NCBI GenBank assembly: GCA_964352715.1
Contig: CAYGSU010000006.1
Coordinates: forward strand, 19,192-83,191
Length of the DNA: 64,000 nucleotides
From: JAVKBW01 sp964352715
GTDB lineage: Bacteria; Pseudomonadota; Alphaproteobacteria; UBA8366; Aestuariispiraceae
Direction: 5' to 3'
The notes beneath the pieces are model-generated. The model did not search any database, was not told where the DNA came from, and saw nothing but the letters and a program-made list of their open reading frames with translations. Each line of letters begins with the position of its first letter. The first letter of the stretch is position 1. Below are positions 1 through 9,873 of the stretch, piece after piece. Made by a program: the position numbers and the translations under genes.

Positions 1-167
1 CGTTCAGCCGCCCTGAACGCCTCGACGCTTTCAACCACAGCTGAAATGTCCGCATATTCCCGCGACAGCGCGGTGTATTCCTGCGCATCCAGATCGGGTT
101 CCGACATGCGTGCAGACAGTTCCGCCGACCGCGCAACCACCCGGTCCAGCCGGTCTCGCCAACTCAT
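1..167 (-). CDS. prfA: Peptide chain release factor 1, N-terminal part (cut by window edge)
   Basis: The first 55 codons of a gene that runs off the left edge. The protein starts MSWRDRLDRVVARSAELSA and continues with a segment (EYTALSREYADIS) typical of the N-terminal helical domain of class I release factors; the GGQ and codon-recognition motifs lie outside the window. Its ATG overlaps the TGA of hemA (ATGA), so translation is probably coupled to hemA. RF1 terminates translation at UAA and UAG. The assignment rests on the short N-terminus plus position downstream of hemA and hisS, where prfA is usual. RF2 is the main alternative, but RF2 is normally frameshifted or located elsewhere. Confidence 0.82.
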   Translation of the reverse strand, partial: MSWRDRLDRVVARSAELSARMSEPDLDAQEYTALSREYADISAVVESVEAFRAAE

Positions 168-1471
168 TCGCTGATATCCCCTTCTTCCGGCGATCTGCCT
201 TCATCGGCGTTCAAACCGAACAACTGATTCAAAACGCGGTTCACTGTAATCATATCCTTGATATCGGCGCTTTCGCCGTCGCCGGCGATCCGGCGCAACG
301 TCTGGCTCGGCTGATGCAGCAGATGGTTAACCAGCAGGCGCGTCGCCTCGTTAGCATCGGCGCCGGCATGTTCCGACAGAACATGCCGCCTCATGTCATC
401 GAAATGCCGCCGCATTGCAACCAGCGACGGCACACTTTCCTGTTCCGCCTTCGCCCGCCGAAAAGCAGCAACGGCTTCTGTAACCATGCCGCGCGCCTTG
501 ACGGCGGCTTCTTCACGGTCGGCCATGCCGGACCGTGCCAGCTTCTCTAGATCAGCGAGCGTATAGAGAAAGGCTTCGTCCAGCCGATCGACCGCCGGGT
601 CCACATCGACCGGTACGCCGCAATCGACAAACAGGATCGGTCGCGCCCGCCGCGCTTTCAGCGCTGCCTGAACCTGATTACGATCAATTGTATAGCGACC
701 GGACCCGACCGCCGATATCACCAGATCCGCTTCGACCACCGCATCTTCCAGATCGGCTATGGGCACGAAATGACAGTCTGCCGCCAACGCGGCCCGTTCG
801 GTTCGCCGCGATGTGCCCGTCATGTCAAACTTCGCAAGACCGGCATCGCGGCATACCTGCATGATAAGCTGCCCGGTATCGCCCAGGCCGATCACCAACC
901 CCCGCAACTGGGAAAGATCGCCGTGCAGGTCTCTCGTAAGCTGCGAAACAATGGACGCCACGGAAACAGCGCCCCGGCCGATGGCGGTTTCGGTTCTGAC
1001 CGCTTTTGCCGCCGCGACTGCGGATTGATACAGCGCATCAAGCTCCGGCCCGATCATGCCGTGCTGTTTTGCCTGATCAACCGATTCCTTGACCTGCCCC
1101 AGAACCTGGCTTTCGCCGATGATCTGGCTTTCCAGCGCCGAGCAGATCCGGAATACCCTGTCCACGGCGTCTTCGTCGTACCGCCTGTAGGTTTGTTCCT
1201 GAACCCGCGATTTCGACATTCCCAGTTTTTCGGCGATCCAGTCCGATATGGAGGAAACCGCAGATTCGATATCGTTTGAAGCCAGATGAATTTCGGTACG
1301 GTCGCAGGTCGACAGGATGGCGGCTTCGGCAACGCCGTGCTGTCGGAACCAGACAAAGGCCTGCTCCTTAGACTCTTCATCGACGTATAACCTGTCCCGG
1401 AATCCTGAATCCGCCGAATGGTAATCGGCGCCGACAACCGCATAGCGCGCTTTTTGTTCGGTCGACTTCAT
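164..1471 (-). CDS. hemA: Glutamyl-tRNA reductase
   Basis: Reduces glutamyl-tRNA(Glu) to glutamate-1-semialdehyde with NADPH, the first step of the C5 route to 5-aminolevulinate and tetrapyrroles. At 435 aa it has the usual length. The catalytic cysteine is seen at residue 56 in STCDRTE (usual family form STCNRTE), the conserved segment ALESQIIGESQVLGQVK at 112-128, and the nucleotide-binding loop GLGDTG at 195-200. Several positions in these signatures differ from the commonest family form, so it looks somewhat divergent. Its ATG overlaps the hisS stop by four bases and its stop overlaps prfA, giving a tightly coupled hisS-hemA-prfA unit. Most alphaproteobacteria instead make ALA by 5-aminolevulinate synthase, so the gene is noteworthy here. 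Confidence 0.93.
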   Translation of the reverse strand: MKSTEQKARYAVVGADYHSADSGFRDRLYVDEESKEQAFVWFRQHGVAEAAILSTCDRTEIHLASNDIESAVSSISDWIAEKLGMSKSRVQEQTYRRYDEDAVDRVFRICSALESQIIGESQVLGQVKESVDQAKQHGMIGPELDALYQSAVAAAKAVRTETAIGRGAVSVASIVSQLTRDLHGDLSQLRGLVIGLGDTGQLIMQVCRDAGLAKFDMTGTSRRTERAALAADCHFVPIADLEDAVVEADLVISAVGSGRYTIDRNQVQAALKARRARPILFVDCGVPVDVDPAVDRLDEAFLYTLADLEKLARSGMADREEAAVKARGMVTEAVAAFRRAKAEQESVPSLVAMRRHFDDMRRHVLSEHAGADANEATRLLVNHLLHQPSQTLRRIAGDGESADIKDMITVNRVLNQLFGLNADEGRSPEEGDISE

Positions 1472-2712
1472 TGCCCCGACTTCAGGAAATCTCCCAGGGA
1501 ATCCAATGCTATATCCACCTGGTCGCCAGTCGCCAGCGTTTTTACCGCCGCCACCCCGCGTTCAAGCTCTTCATCGCCCAGAATAACCGCATGGCTGGCA
1601 TTGACCTTGTCGGCGCGGCGCATACGCTTTTTCATGTTGCCGGTGAACGCCATGTCGATCCGCAATCCCTGCCGCCGAAGACGATCAGCAAGGGCGGCAC
1701 AGGCCGCATCGGCGGCCGGCCCCATCGGCACCAGCGCCACCGGCTGGCTTTCCCTTTCCGGCGTTCCCGCCAGAAGCGCCAGGCGTTCGATACCGGCCGC
1801 CCAGCCGATACCGGGTGTCGCCGGGCCGCCCATCATTTCCATCAGGCCGTCGTACCGACCGCCGGCCATAACGGCGCTTTGAGCACCCAGCTTGTCGGTC
1901 GTGAATTCGAATGCCGTATGGCAGTAATAATCCAACCCGCGCACCAACCGGGGGTTAAGGATATATTTGATGCCAAGCGTGTCGAGGCCGTCACGGACAG
2001 CACCGAAAAAGTCCGTGCTTTCCGTAGAAAGATAATCACCGAAAACAGGCGCATTCTCGACCAGCAAACGATCGCCGGCATCCTTGGAATCCAGAATGCG
2101 CAGCGGGTTGCGCCCCAGCCGATCCCGCGAGTCTTCCGACAGGTCGTCGGCATGACCGCTGAAATAGTCGACAAGCGCCGCCCGGTAGGCCGCCCGGCTT
2201 TCCGTATCGCCCAGCGAATTCAGTTCCAGAATCGTATCGGCGCGAATGCCAAGCTCGTCCAGAATTGCAGCACCGCAGGCAATGACCTCGACATCCGCCG
2301 CCGGCTGCGGCGCGCCGATAAGTTCGATGCCGATCTGATGGAACTGCCGCAGCCGGCCCTTCTGGGGTCGTTCGTAGCGGAACATGGGGCCGGCATAGAA
2401 ATACCGGACAGGCGCATGCTGCGACAGGCCGTTCGACAGGAACGCCCGGCATACCCCGGCGGTGTTTTCCGGTCGAAGGGTGATCTGCTCGCCGCCCTTG
2501 TCCTCGAACGTGTACATTTCCTTCGTCACGACATCCGACGTATCGCCCAATGTGCGTGAAAATACATTGGTGAATTCAAAGATCGGCGTGGAAATCCGGT
2601 CGTAGCCGTACCGGTCTGCAACGCTGGCGGCGGTTTCGGAAACACGATGCTGCGCCCTGAAATCATCCGGCAACAGATCATGCGTACCGCGGACGGGCTG
2701 TAAGGCCGCCAT
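1468..2712 (-). CDS. hisS: Histidine--tRNA ligase
   Basis: Charges tRNA(His) with histidine; cytoplasmic class II aminoacyl-tRNA synthetase of 414 aa, the normal size. Class II motif 1 region lies near residues 34-55, motif 2 is FRYERPQKGRLRQFHQ at 111-126, the histidine-specific motif LVRGLDYYCHTAFEF is in the second half, and a C-terminal anticodon-binding domain follows (from about 325). The start ATG has GGAGG-like bases upstream in the 23-base gap to ispG. Part of the ispG-hisS-hemA-prfA minus-strand unit. Confidence 0.96.
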   Translation of the reverse strand: MAALQPVRGTHDLLPDDFRAQHRVSETAASVADRYGYDRISTPIFEFTNVFSRTLGDTSDVVTKEMYTFEDKGGEQITLRPENTAGVCRAFLSNGLSQHAPVRYFYAGPMFRYERPQKGRLRQFHQIGIELIGAPQPAADVEVIACGAAILDELGIRADTILELNSLGDTESRAAYRAALVDYFSGHADDLSEDSRDRLGRNPLRILDSKDAGDRLLVENAPVFGDYLSTESTDFFGAVRDGLDTLGIKYILNPRLVRGLDYYCHTAFEFTTDKLGAQSAVMAGGRYDGLMEMMGGPATPGIGWAAGIERLALLAGTPERESQPVALVPMGPAADAACAALADRLRRQGLRIDMAFTGNMKKRMRRADKVNASHAVILGDEELERGVAAVKTLATGDQVDIALDSLGDFLKSGQ

Positions 2713-2735
2713 CGTAAAAACCTCCTGGTTGGTTG

Positions 2736-3860
2736 CTATTCCGCCGCGTCGGCGACGTCGGCTTTGCTGGCTTCGATCTCGGCGGCCTTCTTTTCCACGA
2801 GGGAAACCAGATGGCCCACGATATCTTCGTCTTTCAGGCGATGGTCAGGCATGCCGGCAATGTAAATCTGATGCGTGCCCTTGCCGCCGCCCGTGAAACC
2901 GATATCGGTTTCCCGTGCTTCGCCGGGTCCGTTCACCACGCAACCGATAACCGACACGGTCATCGGCGTCGTGATATGCGATAACCGGTCTTCCAGCACC
3001 TTCACGGTTTCGATCACGTCGAACTGCTGGCGTGCGCAGGACGGGCAGGAAATGACATTGACTCCTCGATGCCGCAGATTGAGCGACTTCAGAATGTCAA
3101 AACCGACCTTCACTTCTTCCTCTGGCGCTGCCGACAGCGATACACGGATCGTATCGCCGATACCGGCCCAGAGAAGCGACCCGATACCCAGTGACGACTT
3201 GATGGTGCCGGTGCGAAGCCCACCGGCTTCCGTAACACCAAGATGAAGCGGATAGTCGCAGGCCTCGCTCAGCGCCTGATAGGCGGCGCAGGCCAGAAAG
3301 ACATCCGAAGCCTTTACGCTGATCTTGAAGTCGAAGAAGTCATTGTCTTCGAGGATTTTCGCGTGGTCGAGGGCGCTTTCAACCATCGCTTCCGGGCAGG
3401 GCTCACCATACTTTTCAAGCAGATGGCGTTCCAGCGACCCGGCATTCACCCCGATCCGCATCGAACAGCCATGATCCTTCGCAGCCTTGATGACTTCGCG
3501 AACCCGGTCCGCGTTGCCGATATTGCCGGGGTTGATGCGCAGGCAGGCAGCCCCCGCTTCCGCCGCCTCGATGGCGCGCTTGTAGTGAAAATGGATATCC
3601 GCAACGATCGGAACAGAGACTTCCTGCACGATTTTCGGCAGGGCTGCTGTTGATTCCACATCAGGGCAGGAAACCCGGATTATGTCGACGCCGGCCGCTT
3701 CGCAGCGCTTGATCTGATCGATCGTTGCTGCCGCATCCGCCGTCAACGTATTGGTCATGGTCTGAACCGTGATCGGTGCATCACCGCCAACAGGAACAGT
3801 CCCGACCATGATCTGGCGGGATTTCCGTCGAAGTATATCTCTGTAGGGCCGCACACTCAT
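2736..3860 (-). CDS. ispG: 4-hydroxy-3-methylbut-2-en-1-yl diphosphate synthase
   Basis: Converts methylerythritol cyclodiphosphate to HMBDP in the MEP isoprenoid pathway, using a [4Fe-4S] cluster. The cluster ligands are visible as C272 and C275 (SCPSC) and C307 ([10 protein letters not shown]), with the matching acidic residue after the third cysteine. The N-terminal TIM-barrel half is intact and the length (374 aa) fits the bacterial short form. It is followed after 23 bases by hisS, an order frequent in alphaproteobacteria. No sign of truncation. Confidence 0.96.
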   Translation of the reverse strand: MSVRPYRDILRRKSRQIMVGTVPVGGDAPITVQTMTNTLTADAAATIDQIKRCEAAGVDIIRVSCPDVESTAALPKIVQEVSVPIVADIHFHYKRAIEAAEAGAACLRINPGNIGNADRVREVIKAAKDHGCSMRIGVNAGSLERHLLEKYGEPCPEAMVESALDHAKILEDNDFFDFKISVKASDVFLACAAYQALSEACDYPLHLGVTEAGGLRTGTIKSSLGIGSLLWAGIGDTIRVSLSAAPEEEVKVGFDILKSLNLRHRGVNVISCPSCARQQFDVIETVKVLEDRLSHITTPMTVSVIGCVVNGPGEARETDIGFTGGGKGTHQIYIAGMPDHRLKDEDIVGHLVSLVEKKAAEIEASKADVADAAE

Positions 3861-3966
3861 GGCGGAGCCTCATCATCGTGAATGCATGATGAACATGCGC
3901 AGGCTGACAAAAAAGATCAAGATCGGAGTTTGCGGAACCGCAGTGCCGCGCACCGAAATTCTGACG

Positions 3967-5268
3967 CTACTGGCCTTCCGTCGCGGCGGGTCCGGCCATC
4001 AGCGCTTCAGGCGAAAGGCTGACATCGCGCCGAACCGATCCGACCGGACCGACATCGGGAACTATCTGGCCGTCCACGAGAAACCCCAGCCCACCGGCAT
4101 TGCCGGTAACCAGTGTAAGTCCATCCTGCATCGGCGCCTTGTAGATATCGCCCTTGCGCAGCAACCGGGTCAGCAGAATGCTGCCATCCGCATCGGAAAT
4201 TTCGACCCAGGTCGCTTGACGCGCCACGACTGAAACCCGCGACGGGCCTTCCGTTTCACCGTATACCGTCACTTCGCCGGTCGGTGCTTCGGGAATGATT
4301 GCTGCGACGGTTGCCTGTGCATCGTCGATTACCGCTTCCGTGCTGTCTTCGACACCTTCTTCGACGACAGGTGCGGGTTCTGCGAGATCGGCGGTCGAAT
4401 TGGCCGCTTCCGTGTCACTAACCACAGGGTCAGACCCGGAAGCCGCGACAGTGTTCGTCGTGTCATCCGCTACCGGTTCGACAGCGTCGTTGATGGAGTT
4501 CGACCCGACAACCGCTTCCGCTTCAGCCTGCACCGCAGCGGACGCATCCGAGGCCGTTTCTTCAGCCGCGTTCTCCGCGACCGTCTCGGCAACTGTTTCA
4601 GCCTGCGTCACCGCCGTCGCGGTCTCTGCGGCATCCTGCGCCGGCTCGACGGTTTCCGTCGTCGCTGCATAGTCTGGCTCCGTTGTCGTCGTCACTGATG
4701 TCGTCTGAGCATCCGAAACGCTGCCGTACGGGTCAGCAGCAACGTTGTCTTCCGCCGAAACGGATTCGGAAGCGGTCGTCTGCAAGTCCTTCAGGAACTG
4801 CGGCACAGCCGGTACCAGATCAGCAATCGTCCGGTCTTTTTCCGAAAGCACTGTCCAGCCGCCATAGGCCGCGCCGATCAGCAGAAGCGACAGAAGGATA
4901 ACCAGTACGGTCGGCACCCGGCTGCCGGGCATCGGTTCCGGAAAAACCAGCTGTGTCTGATCGTTGAAAGCCTGGCTCTGCGCCTTGTACAGCGCAACGA
5001 TTTCCTTTGAATCAAGGTCCAGGTAATCTGCATAGGCGCGCACGAAACCAATGCCGTAGGCAGTGCCCGGCAGCGCTCCGAATTCGTCGTTTTCCAAAGC
5101 CTCGATAAAGGTTCGGCGGATTTTCAGACCTTCCGCAACCTGCGCAAGATCTTCTCCACGGGCCAGCCTACCGTTAAGCAGAATCTCGCCAACCGATTGA
5201 TTATCAACAACTTTCCGAAGGTCCGGTGTGCCGGGACCTTTGGTAGACGTGGCTTGCTTCTGGGCCAT
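3967..5268 (-). CDS. RodZ-like membrane protein: HTH, transmembrane helix, DUF4115
   Basis: 433 aa with a RodZ-type architecture. Residues 25-95 form a Cro/Xre-like helix-turn-helix domain of the HTH_25 type. A single transmembrane helix at about 119-140 follows. Residues 150-340 are a low-complexity stretch rich in Ala, Thr, Glu, Val and Asp. A C-terminal DUF4115-type beta domain occupies about 345-420 (WVEISDADGSILLTRLLRKG). RodZ anchors MreB and the elongasome to the inner membrane in rods; a similar role is inferred, not shown. It lies between ptsP and ispG, the usual place of this gene in Rhodospirillales. The acidic Ala/Thr tract is probably a periplasmic spacer. Confidence 0.8.
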   Translation of the reverse strand: MAQKQATSTKGPGTPDLRKVVDNQSVGEILLNGRLARGEDLAQVAEGLKIRRTFIEALENDEFGALPGTAYGIGFVRAYADYLDLDSKEIVALYKAQSQAFNDQTQLVFPEPMPGSRVPTVLVILLSLLLIGAAYGGWTVLSEKDRTIADLVPAVPQFLKDLQTTASESVSAEDNVAADPYGSVSDAQTTSVTTTTEPDYAATTETVEPAQDAAETATAVTQAETVAETVAENAAEETASDASAAVQAEAEAVVGSNSINDAVEPVADDTTNTVAASGSDPVVSDTEAANSTADLAEPAPVVEEGVEDSTEAVIDDAQATVAAIIPEAPTGEVTVYGETEGPSRVSVVARQATWVEISDADGSILLTRLLRKGDIYKAPMQDGLTLVTGNAGGLGFLVDGQIVPDVGPVGSVRRDVSLSPEALMAGPAATEGQ

Positions 5269-5369
5269 TTCTGTACCTCGTTGGACCGATGAATCAGATC
5301 GTCCCCTAGCCTCTCACCTTGTCAGATACCATAAATGAATCAGCAAAAGCAATGAGTTAAATGCTGAAA

Positions 5370-7679
5370 TTAAATTTGAATCTGATTGTCGGCGGCAAAG
5401 TCGCGAAGGGCGCTACGTATTGATCGCACATCCGCATTGAGCCGGGAACTGACAAATTCGGTAACCTGGTTGACCGACAGGGAACGCACCAGCGCCCGGA
5501 TCGACCCCGTCGCCGCTGGCGATGTCGACAGCGACCGGCAGCCGACGCCGATCAGTCCCAGAGCGTCCAGCGTGTTGCCGGCCATTTCGCCGCACACGCT
5601 GACCGGCACGTTCGCCTGGTCACATTCGTAGATGATCCGCCGCAGGAATCTCAGAAACGCCGGCGACAAAGGATCGTACCGTCCGTCCACAAGGCTGTTG
5701 CCGCGGTCTGCCGCAAAAAAGAACTGCAGCAGGTCATTGGTGCCGATGGAAATGAAATCAACATGCGGCAACAGCCAGTCCAGCTGCATGGCCAGCGCCG
5801 GCACTTCCAGCATGACGCCCAGCGCCAGTTTGTCCGGCACCGGCTCGCCGCCCTGGGCCAGCCGGTCGTATTCCGCCATCAGGATGCCCTGTGCGGTTTT
5901 GTATTCGCCGACATCGGAAACCATTGGAAACATCACGGAAAGGTGTCGCCCTGCAGCGGCCCGCAACAGGGCGACGCACTGATCCTGCAAAATCGGCTGG
6001 CGATCCAGACCGATGCGGATCGCCCGCCAGCCAAGCGCCGGATTCTCCTCCGGCGGTGGCCGAACGAAGCTCGGCATCTTGTCGGAACCGATATCCAGCG
6101 TGCGGAACACGACCGGTTTGTCGCCGACCTGTTCGTTCACCTTGCGGTATAGCGTTTCCTGCGCCTCGATATCGGGAAATTCCGAATGGATCATGAACGG
6201 AATTTCGGTCCTGTAGAGGCCGATGCCCGCCGCGCCGCCGCTTTCCAGGTGAGTGACATCGATCAGCAGGCCGGCATTGATTTTCAGATCGATTTTTACG
6301 GCATCGGTTGTCACGGACGGCAAGTCCCGATCACGCAAAAAGGCTTCCTGGCGCGCCTTGTGCAGTGTCATCGACGCTTCGAAATTGGTCTTGAATTCCT
6401 GGGTCGGGCGAATGACGCAAGTTGCATTGCTGGCTTCAACCAGAATTTCATCCTGCGGATCGACCTTGCCCATGATGCCCGGCAAATGCCCGACCATCGG
6501 TATGTTCAACGCCCGTGCGACAATCGCCACATGTGAGGTCGGCGCGCCTTCCTCAACAATAACCGCCTGAAGATGATTGAGGTCGTAGTCGAGCAGGTCA
6601 GCCGGGCCAAGCCGACGCGCTACCAGAACCGAATTCGGCGGAATCTCGACCAGCGGGATCTGCCCGTCGTTGACCTCCGTGTTCGCTCCGGCCTGATCGA
6701 CCGCAAGATGCTGCAGAAGGCGGTTTGCCAGCGCATCGAAATCAGACAGGCGGTCACGCAGATAGGCATCCTGTACGGCATCCATCCGGGCCTGCATGTC
6801 GCCCTTGACCTTGGCGACAGATGCCTCCGCTGTCAGGCCGGTACCGATGGCTTCCCTGATGCGTTTGATCCAGCCACGATCGGACGCCACCATCCGATAG
6901 GCTTCGAGAACCTCCAGATGTTCTTCGAGGTCGCCGGACGATTTTTCGACCCGGTAGGATTCGATAAGATCATCCAGAGCCGAATGCATGGACCCTAGCG
7001 CCCGGTCCAGCCGCTCAAGCTCGACATCCTCGTCTTCCGCAATCGGGTCGGTGATCGGCAACGGGCCGGTGTGCAGCACGGCGATTCCCATGGCGAGACC
7101 TTCGCTCATGCGCACGCCTTCCAGCCGCAGCGATTCGACCGCCATTCCGTCGGCAATATCGGCGCCGATCTGTTGTATGGCCTCGCCGCTGGCCAGCGCT
7201 TCGGCGATTACCATGCCCACGGTTTCGAGGGTTTCGATCTCTTCTTCCGTATATTCCCGCTCAGTGCGGTTCTGAATCGCCAGAACGCCGGAAAGCCGTC
7301 CAGCGCGAAGGATCGGCACGCCCAGCATGGAGGAGTAGATTTCCTCGCCGGTTTCCGGGCGATAGGCGAAGGCCGGGTGTTTCTGGGCCTCGGCAAGGGC
7401 AAGCGGGCGCGCCGTAGCGGCGACAACCCCGACGATACCGTCGCCGAACCGGAACCGCACCTTGTGAACCGCTTCCGGTTTCAGCCCCTTGGTCGCGAAC
7501 AGTTCAAGAATATCGCCGCCGCGGCGGACGTAGAGCGAGCAAACTTCGGCGACCATATCGGCAGCAATGATCTTGACGATCTGGTCAAGCCGTTCCTGCG
7601 CCCCGCCGCCACGGGCCATCGTGTCGCGCAGCCGGCGAAGTAAAAGCCGTGAGCCGGCCCATTTCGCCCGCAACGCCAT
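5370..7679 (-). CDS. ptsP: Phosphoenolpyruvate--protein phosphotransferase, nitrogen PTS enzyme I (EI-Ntr)
   Basis: 769 aa. An N-terminal GAF domain (about 28-165) senses small ligands and a complete enzyme I follows. The phosphorylated histidine is H383 in GAPTSHVAIVARA. The PEP-binding barrel contains GIGLYRTEIPFM and SIGTNDLLQFFFAADR. It takes phosphate from PEP and passes it to NPr and EIIA-Ntr, a regulatory chain linked to nitrogen state, potassium and stress rather than sugar uptake. The ATG at 7679 has GGAG eight bases upstream. It is 59 bases downstream of lysC, the order common in alphaproteobacteria. Confidence 0.95.
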   Translation of the reverse strand: MALRAKWAGSRLLLRRLRDTMARGGGAQERLDQIVKIIAADMVAEVCSLYVRRGGDILELFATKGLKPEAVHKVRFRFGDGIVGVVAATARPLALAEAQKHPAFAYRPETGEEIYSSMLGVPILRAGRLSGVLAIQNRTEREYTEEEIETLETVGMVIAEALASGEAIQQIGADIADGMAVESLRLEGVRMSEGLAMGIAVLHTGPLPITDPIAEDEDVELERLDRALGSMHSALDDLIESYRVEKSSGDLEEHLEVLEAYRMVASDRGWIKRIREAIGTGLTAEASVAKVKGDMQARMDAVQDAYLRDRLSDFDALANRLLQHLAVDQAGANTEVNDGQIPLVEIPPNSVLVARRLGPADLLDYDLNHLQAVIVEEGAPTSHVAIVARALNIPMVGHLPGIMGKVDPQDEILVEASNATCVIRPTQEFKTNFEASMTLHKARQEAFLRDRDLPSVTTDAVKIDLKINAGLLIDVTHLESGGAAGIGLYRTEIPFMIHSEFPDIEAQETLYRKVNEQVGDKPVVFRTLDIGSDKMPSFVRPPPEENPALGWRAIRIGLDRQPILQDQCVALLRAAAGRHLSVMFPMVSDVGEYKTAQGILMAEYDRLAQGGEPVPDKLALGVMLEVPALAMQLDWLLPHVDFISIGTNDLLQFFFAADRGNSLVDGRYDPLSPAFLRFLRRIIYECDQANVPVSVCGEMAGNTLDALGLIGVGCRSLSTSPAATGSIRALVRSLSVNQVTEFVSSRLNADVRSIRSALRDFAADNQIQI

Positions 7680-7738
7680 TTAACTGCTCCGGGCCGGGTC
7701 AATTACATACGGCCGTGTGGTTAGGTTCTCTGCCACCG

Positions 7739-8962
7739 TTACGCCGCGTTATCCAACCCATAGGCTGTATGCAGCGCCCGCAATGCCAGCTCCGTATAGT
7801 CTTCCGATACCAGCGTGCTGATCTTGATTTCACTCGTCGAGATGACCTGAATATTGATCCCCTTATCGGCCAGCGTGCGAAACATGGTCTGGGCCACGCC
7901 GGCATGGCTTCGCATGCCGACCCCGATCACCGATATCTTCACCACATTCGCGTCGGACAGTATCTTCTTGTAGCCGATTGCATCCGAGTTCTCATTCAAG
8001 GTCTCCAGCGCGAGCGGCAGATCGGTCCGCGAAACGGTGAAGGTCAGGTCGGTGCGCTGGCCGTCGGTCGAAATCGACTGAACGATCATATCCACATTGA
8101 CCGCCTTGTCGGCCAATGGACCGAAAATGCTGGCCGAAACACCAGGGCGATCCATCACGCCGACAAGCGTGACTTTCGCTTCGTCGCGGCTATAGGCAAT
8201 GCCGCTTACAATTTGCTGTTCCACAATATCTTCCTCATCAACAACCAGTGTACCAGGCTTGTCTTCGAAGCTGGACAGAACCTGCAGTCGAACCCCGTGG
8301 TTCATCGCCATTTCGACAGACCGGGTCTGCAGGACCTTCGCCCCCTGCGATGCCATTTCCAGCATTTCCTCGAAGGTTATCACATCAATCTTGCGCGCAG
8401 CAGATACAATGCGCGGATCGGTCGTATAAACACCGTCGACATCGGTATAGATATCGCACCGGTCCGCCTTGAAGGCGGCGGCCAGCGCCACGGCCGATGT
8501 ATCCGACCCGCCGCGGCCCAGCGTCGTGATCCGGTTATCCGGGCCGATGCCCTGGAAGCCCGCGACAATAGCGACCTGACCCTGCTTGAATCGGCTCTCG
8601 ATTTCCGTTGTATCAATGCCCTCGATACGAGCCTTGCCATGCACGGCGTCGGTCCTGATGGCGATTTGCCAACCCAGCCAGGAGCGGGCCGATATGCCCA
8701 GATCCTGAAGTTTAAGCGCCATCAATCCGGCCGTAACCTGTTCGCCGCTGGCGACAATGGCATCGTATTCCCGGACATCGAAAATCGACGATGTCTGATC
8801 AACATACGAAACAAGCTGGTTCGTGACACCGGCCATGGCGGAAACCACGACGATCACTTCGTTGCCGGCATCGACCTCGCGCTTGACCCGCGACGCCGCA
8901 TTCGCGATCCGGGACAAATCCGCGACCGAAGTCCCGCCGAATTTCATGACGATTCGCGCCAT
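7739..8962 (-). CDS. lysC: Aspartate kinase
   Basis: Phosphorylates aspartate, the first step toward lysine, threonine, methionine and diaminopimelate. The N-terminal kinase domain opens MARIVMKFGGTSVAD with the KFGGTS substrate/ATP motif, and two C-terminal ACT domains (about 265-405) carry the allosteric feedback site. The ATG at 8962 is preferred over an upstream in-frame TTG at 8971 because the family starts directly at the KFGGTS segment and AGGA precedes it. Length 407 aa is typical of the monofunctional alpha/beta type. It is divergent from ubiG, with about 150 bases between them. Confidence 0.95.
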   Translation of the reverse strand: MARIVMKFGGTSVADLSRIANAASRVKREVDAGNEVIVVVSAMAGVTNQLVSYVDQTSSIFDVREYDAIVASGEQVTAGLMALKLQDLGISARSWLGWQIAIRTDAVHGKARIEGIDTTEIESRFKQGQVAIVAGFQGIGPDNRITTLGRGGSDTSAVALAAAFKADRCDIYTDVDGVYTTDPRIVSAARKIDVITFEEMLEMASQGAKVLQTRSVEMAMNHGVRLQVLSSFEDKPGTLVVDEEDIVEQQIVSGIAYSRDEAKVTLVGVMDRPGVSASIFGPLADKAVNVDMIVQSISTDGQRTDLTFTVSRTDLPLALETLNENSDAIGYKKILSDANVVKISVIGVGMRSHAGVAQTMFRTLADKGINIQVISTSEIKISTLVSEDYTELALRALHTAYGLDNAA

Positions 8963-9114
8963 TACACTCAATTCCTACATTCGTCAGACACAAAAATCCG
9001 CAGCCCGTCACGAAACGGGCCACTTCTTTGGAGAACCACCGCATTGCACCGCAAACCGGAGCGCGGTATCCATACAACCCGACACCACCCCATTCAAGAA
9101 GCTTGGGACATTCC

Positions 9115-9867
9115 GTGATCGCATCAAACACATCTTCCGTCGATACGGCTGAGATCGAGAAGTTCGCCGCCATGGCCGACGACTGGTGGTCGCCCGACGG
9201 CCAGTTCAAGCCGCTGCACGCGCTGAACCCGGTGAGGGTCGGATTCATCCGCGACGCCGTCTGTGCGCATTTCGGTCTAGATGCCTTTCAACCGCAGCCG
9301 TTGGCCGGGTTGAGCGTGCTCGATATCGGGTGCGGCGGCGGGCTTTTATGCGAACCGCTTGCGCGCCTTGGCGCGGAGGTAACGGGGATCGACGCGACCC
9401 CGGATGCAATTGCCGTTGCGACGACACATGCCGACAACATGGATCTTTCGATCCGGTATGAGGAAACCACGGCCGAAGCCGTCGCGGCGGAAGGCGCGCA
9501 GTACGATGTGGTCGTGTCGATGGAAGTGGTTGAGCATGTGGTCGACCCGGATACGTTTCTGCAAACCGCCGGCGCACTGGTAAAACCCGGTGGATGTATG
9601 GCGCTGGCGACGCTTAACCGGACACCGAAATCCTATGCGCTTGCCATTGTCGGCGCGGAATATCTGCTTCGGTGGCTGCCGCGCGGCACCCACAACTGGA
9701 AAAAGTTCGTCAAACCGTCGGAGATGGTTCGCGCGGCGGCGAAAGGCGGTGTCACCATCACCAGACTGACCGGCGCGGTTTATGACCCGATCAACAACGA
9801 CTGGCGCACCGATGACCGGGACCTTGATGTCAACTACATGGCATTCGGAACGAAGGAAAAACGGTAG
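9115..9867 (+). CDS. ubiG: Ubiquinone biosynthesis O-methyltransferase
   Basis: Bifunctional SAM-dependent O-methyltransferase acting at two steps of ubiquinone synthesis (2-polyprenyl-6-hydroxyphenol and demethylubiquinol). Conserved UbiG segments are seen: FAAMADDWWSPDGQFKPLH near the start, the SAM motif VLDIGCGGGLLCEPLARLG, and SMEVVEHV. A GTG at 9115 is chosen because the protein then begins just ahead of the conserved region (250 aa). The open frame extends to a TTG at 9028 but those extra codons look non-conserved. Divergent from lysC. Confidence 0.93.
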   Translation: MIASNTSSVDTAEIEKFAAMADDWWSPDGQFKPLHALNPVRVGFIRDAVCAHFGLDAFQPQPLAGLSVLDIGCGGGLLCEPLARLGAEVTGIDATPDAIAVATTHADNMDLSIRYEETTAEAVAAEGAQYDVVVSMEVVEHVVDPDTFLQTAGALVKPGGCMALATLNRTPKSYALAIVGAEYLLRWLPRGTHNWKKFVKPSEMVRAAAKGGVTITRLTGAVYDPINNDWRTDDRDLDVNYMAFGTKEKR

Positions 9868-9873
9868 ACGGGC

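Noticed and set aside
7649..9118. A 489-codon plus-strand frame
   Set aside because: Antisense to lysC and the end of ptsP; the translation has no recognisable domain.
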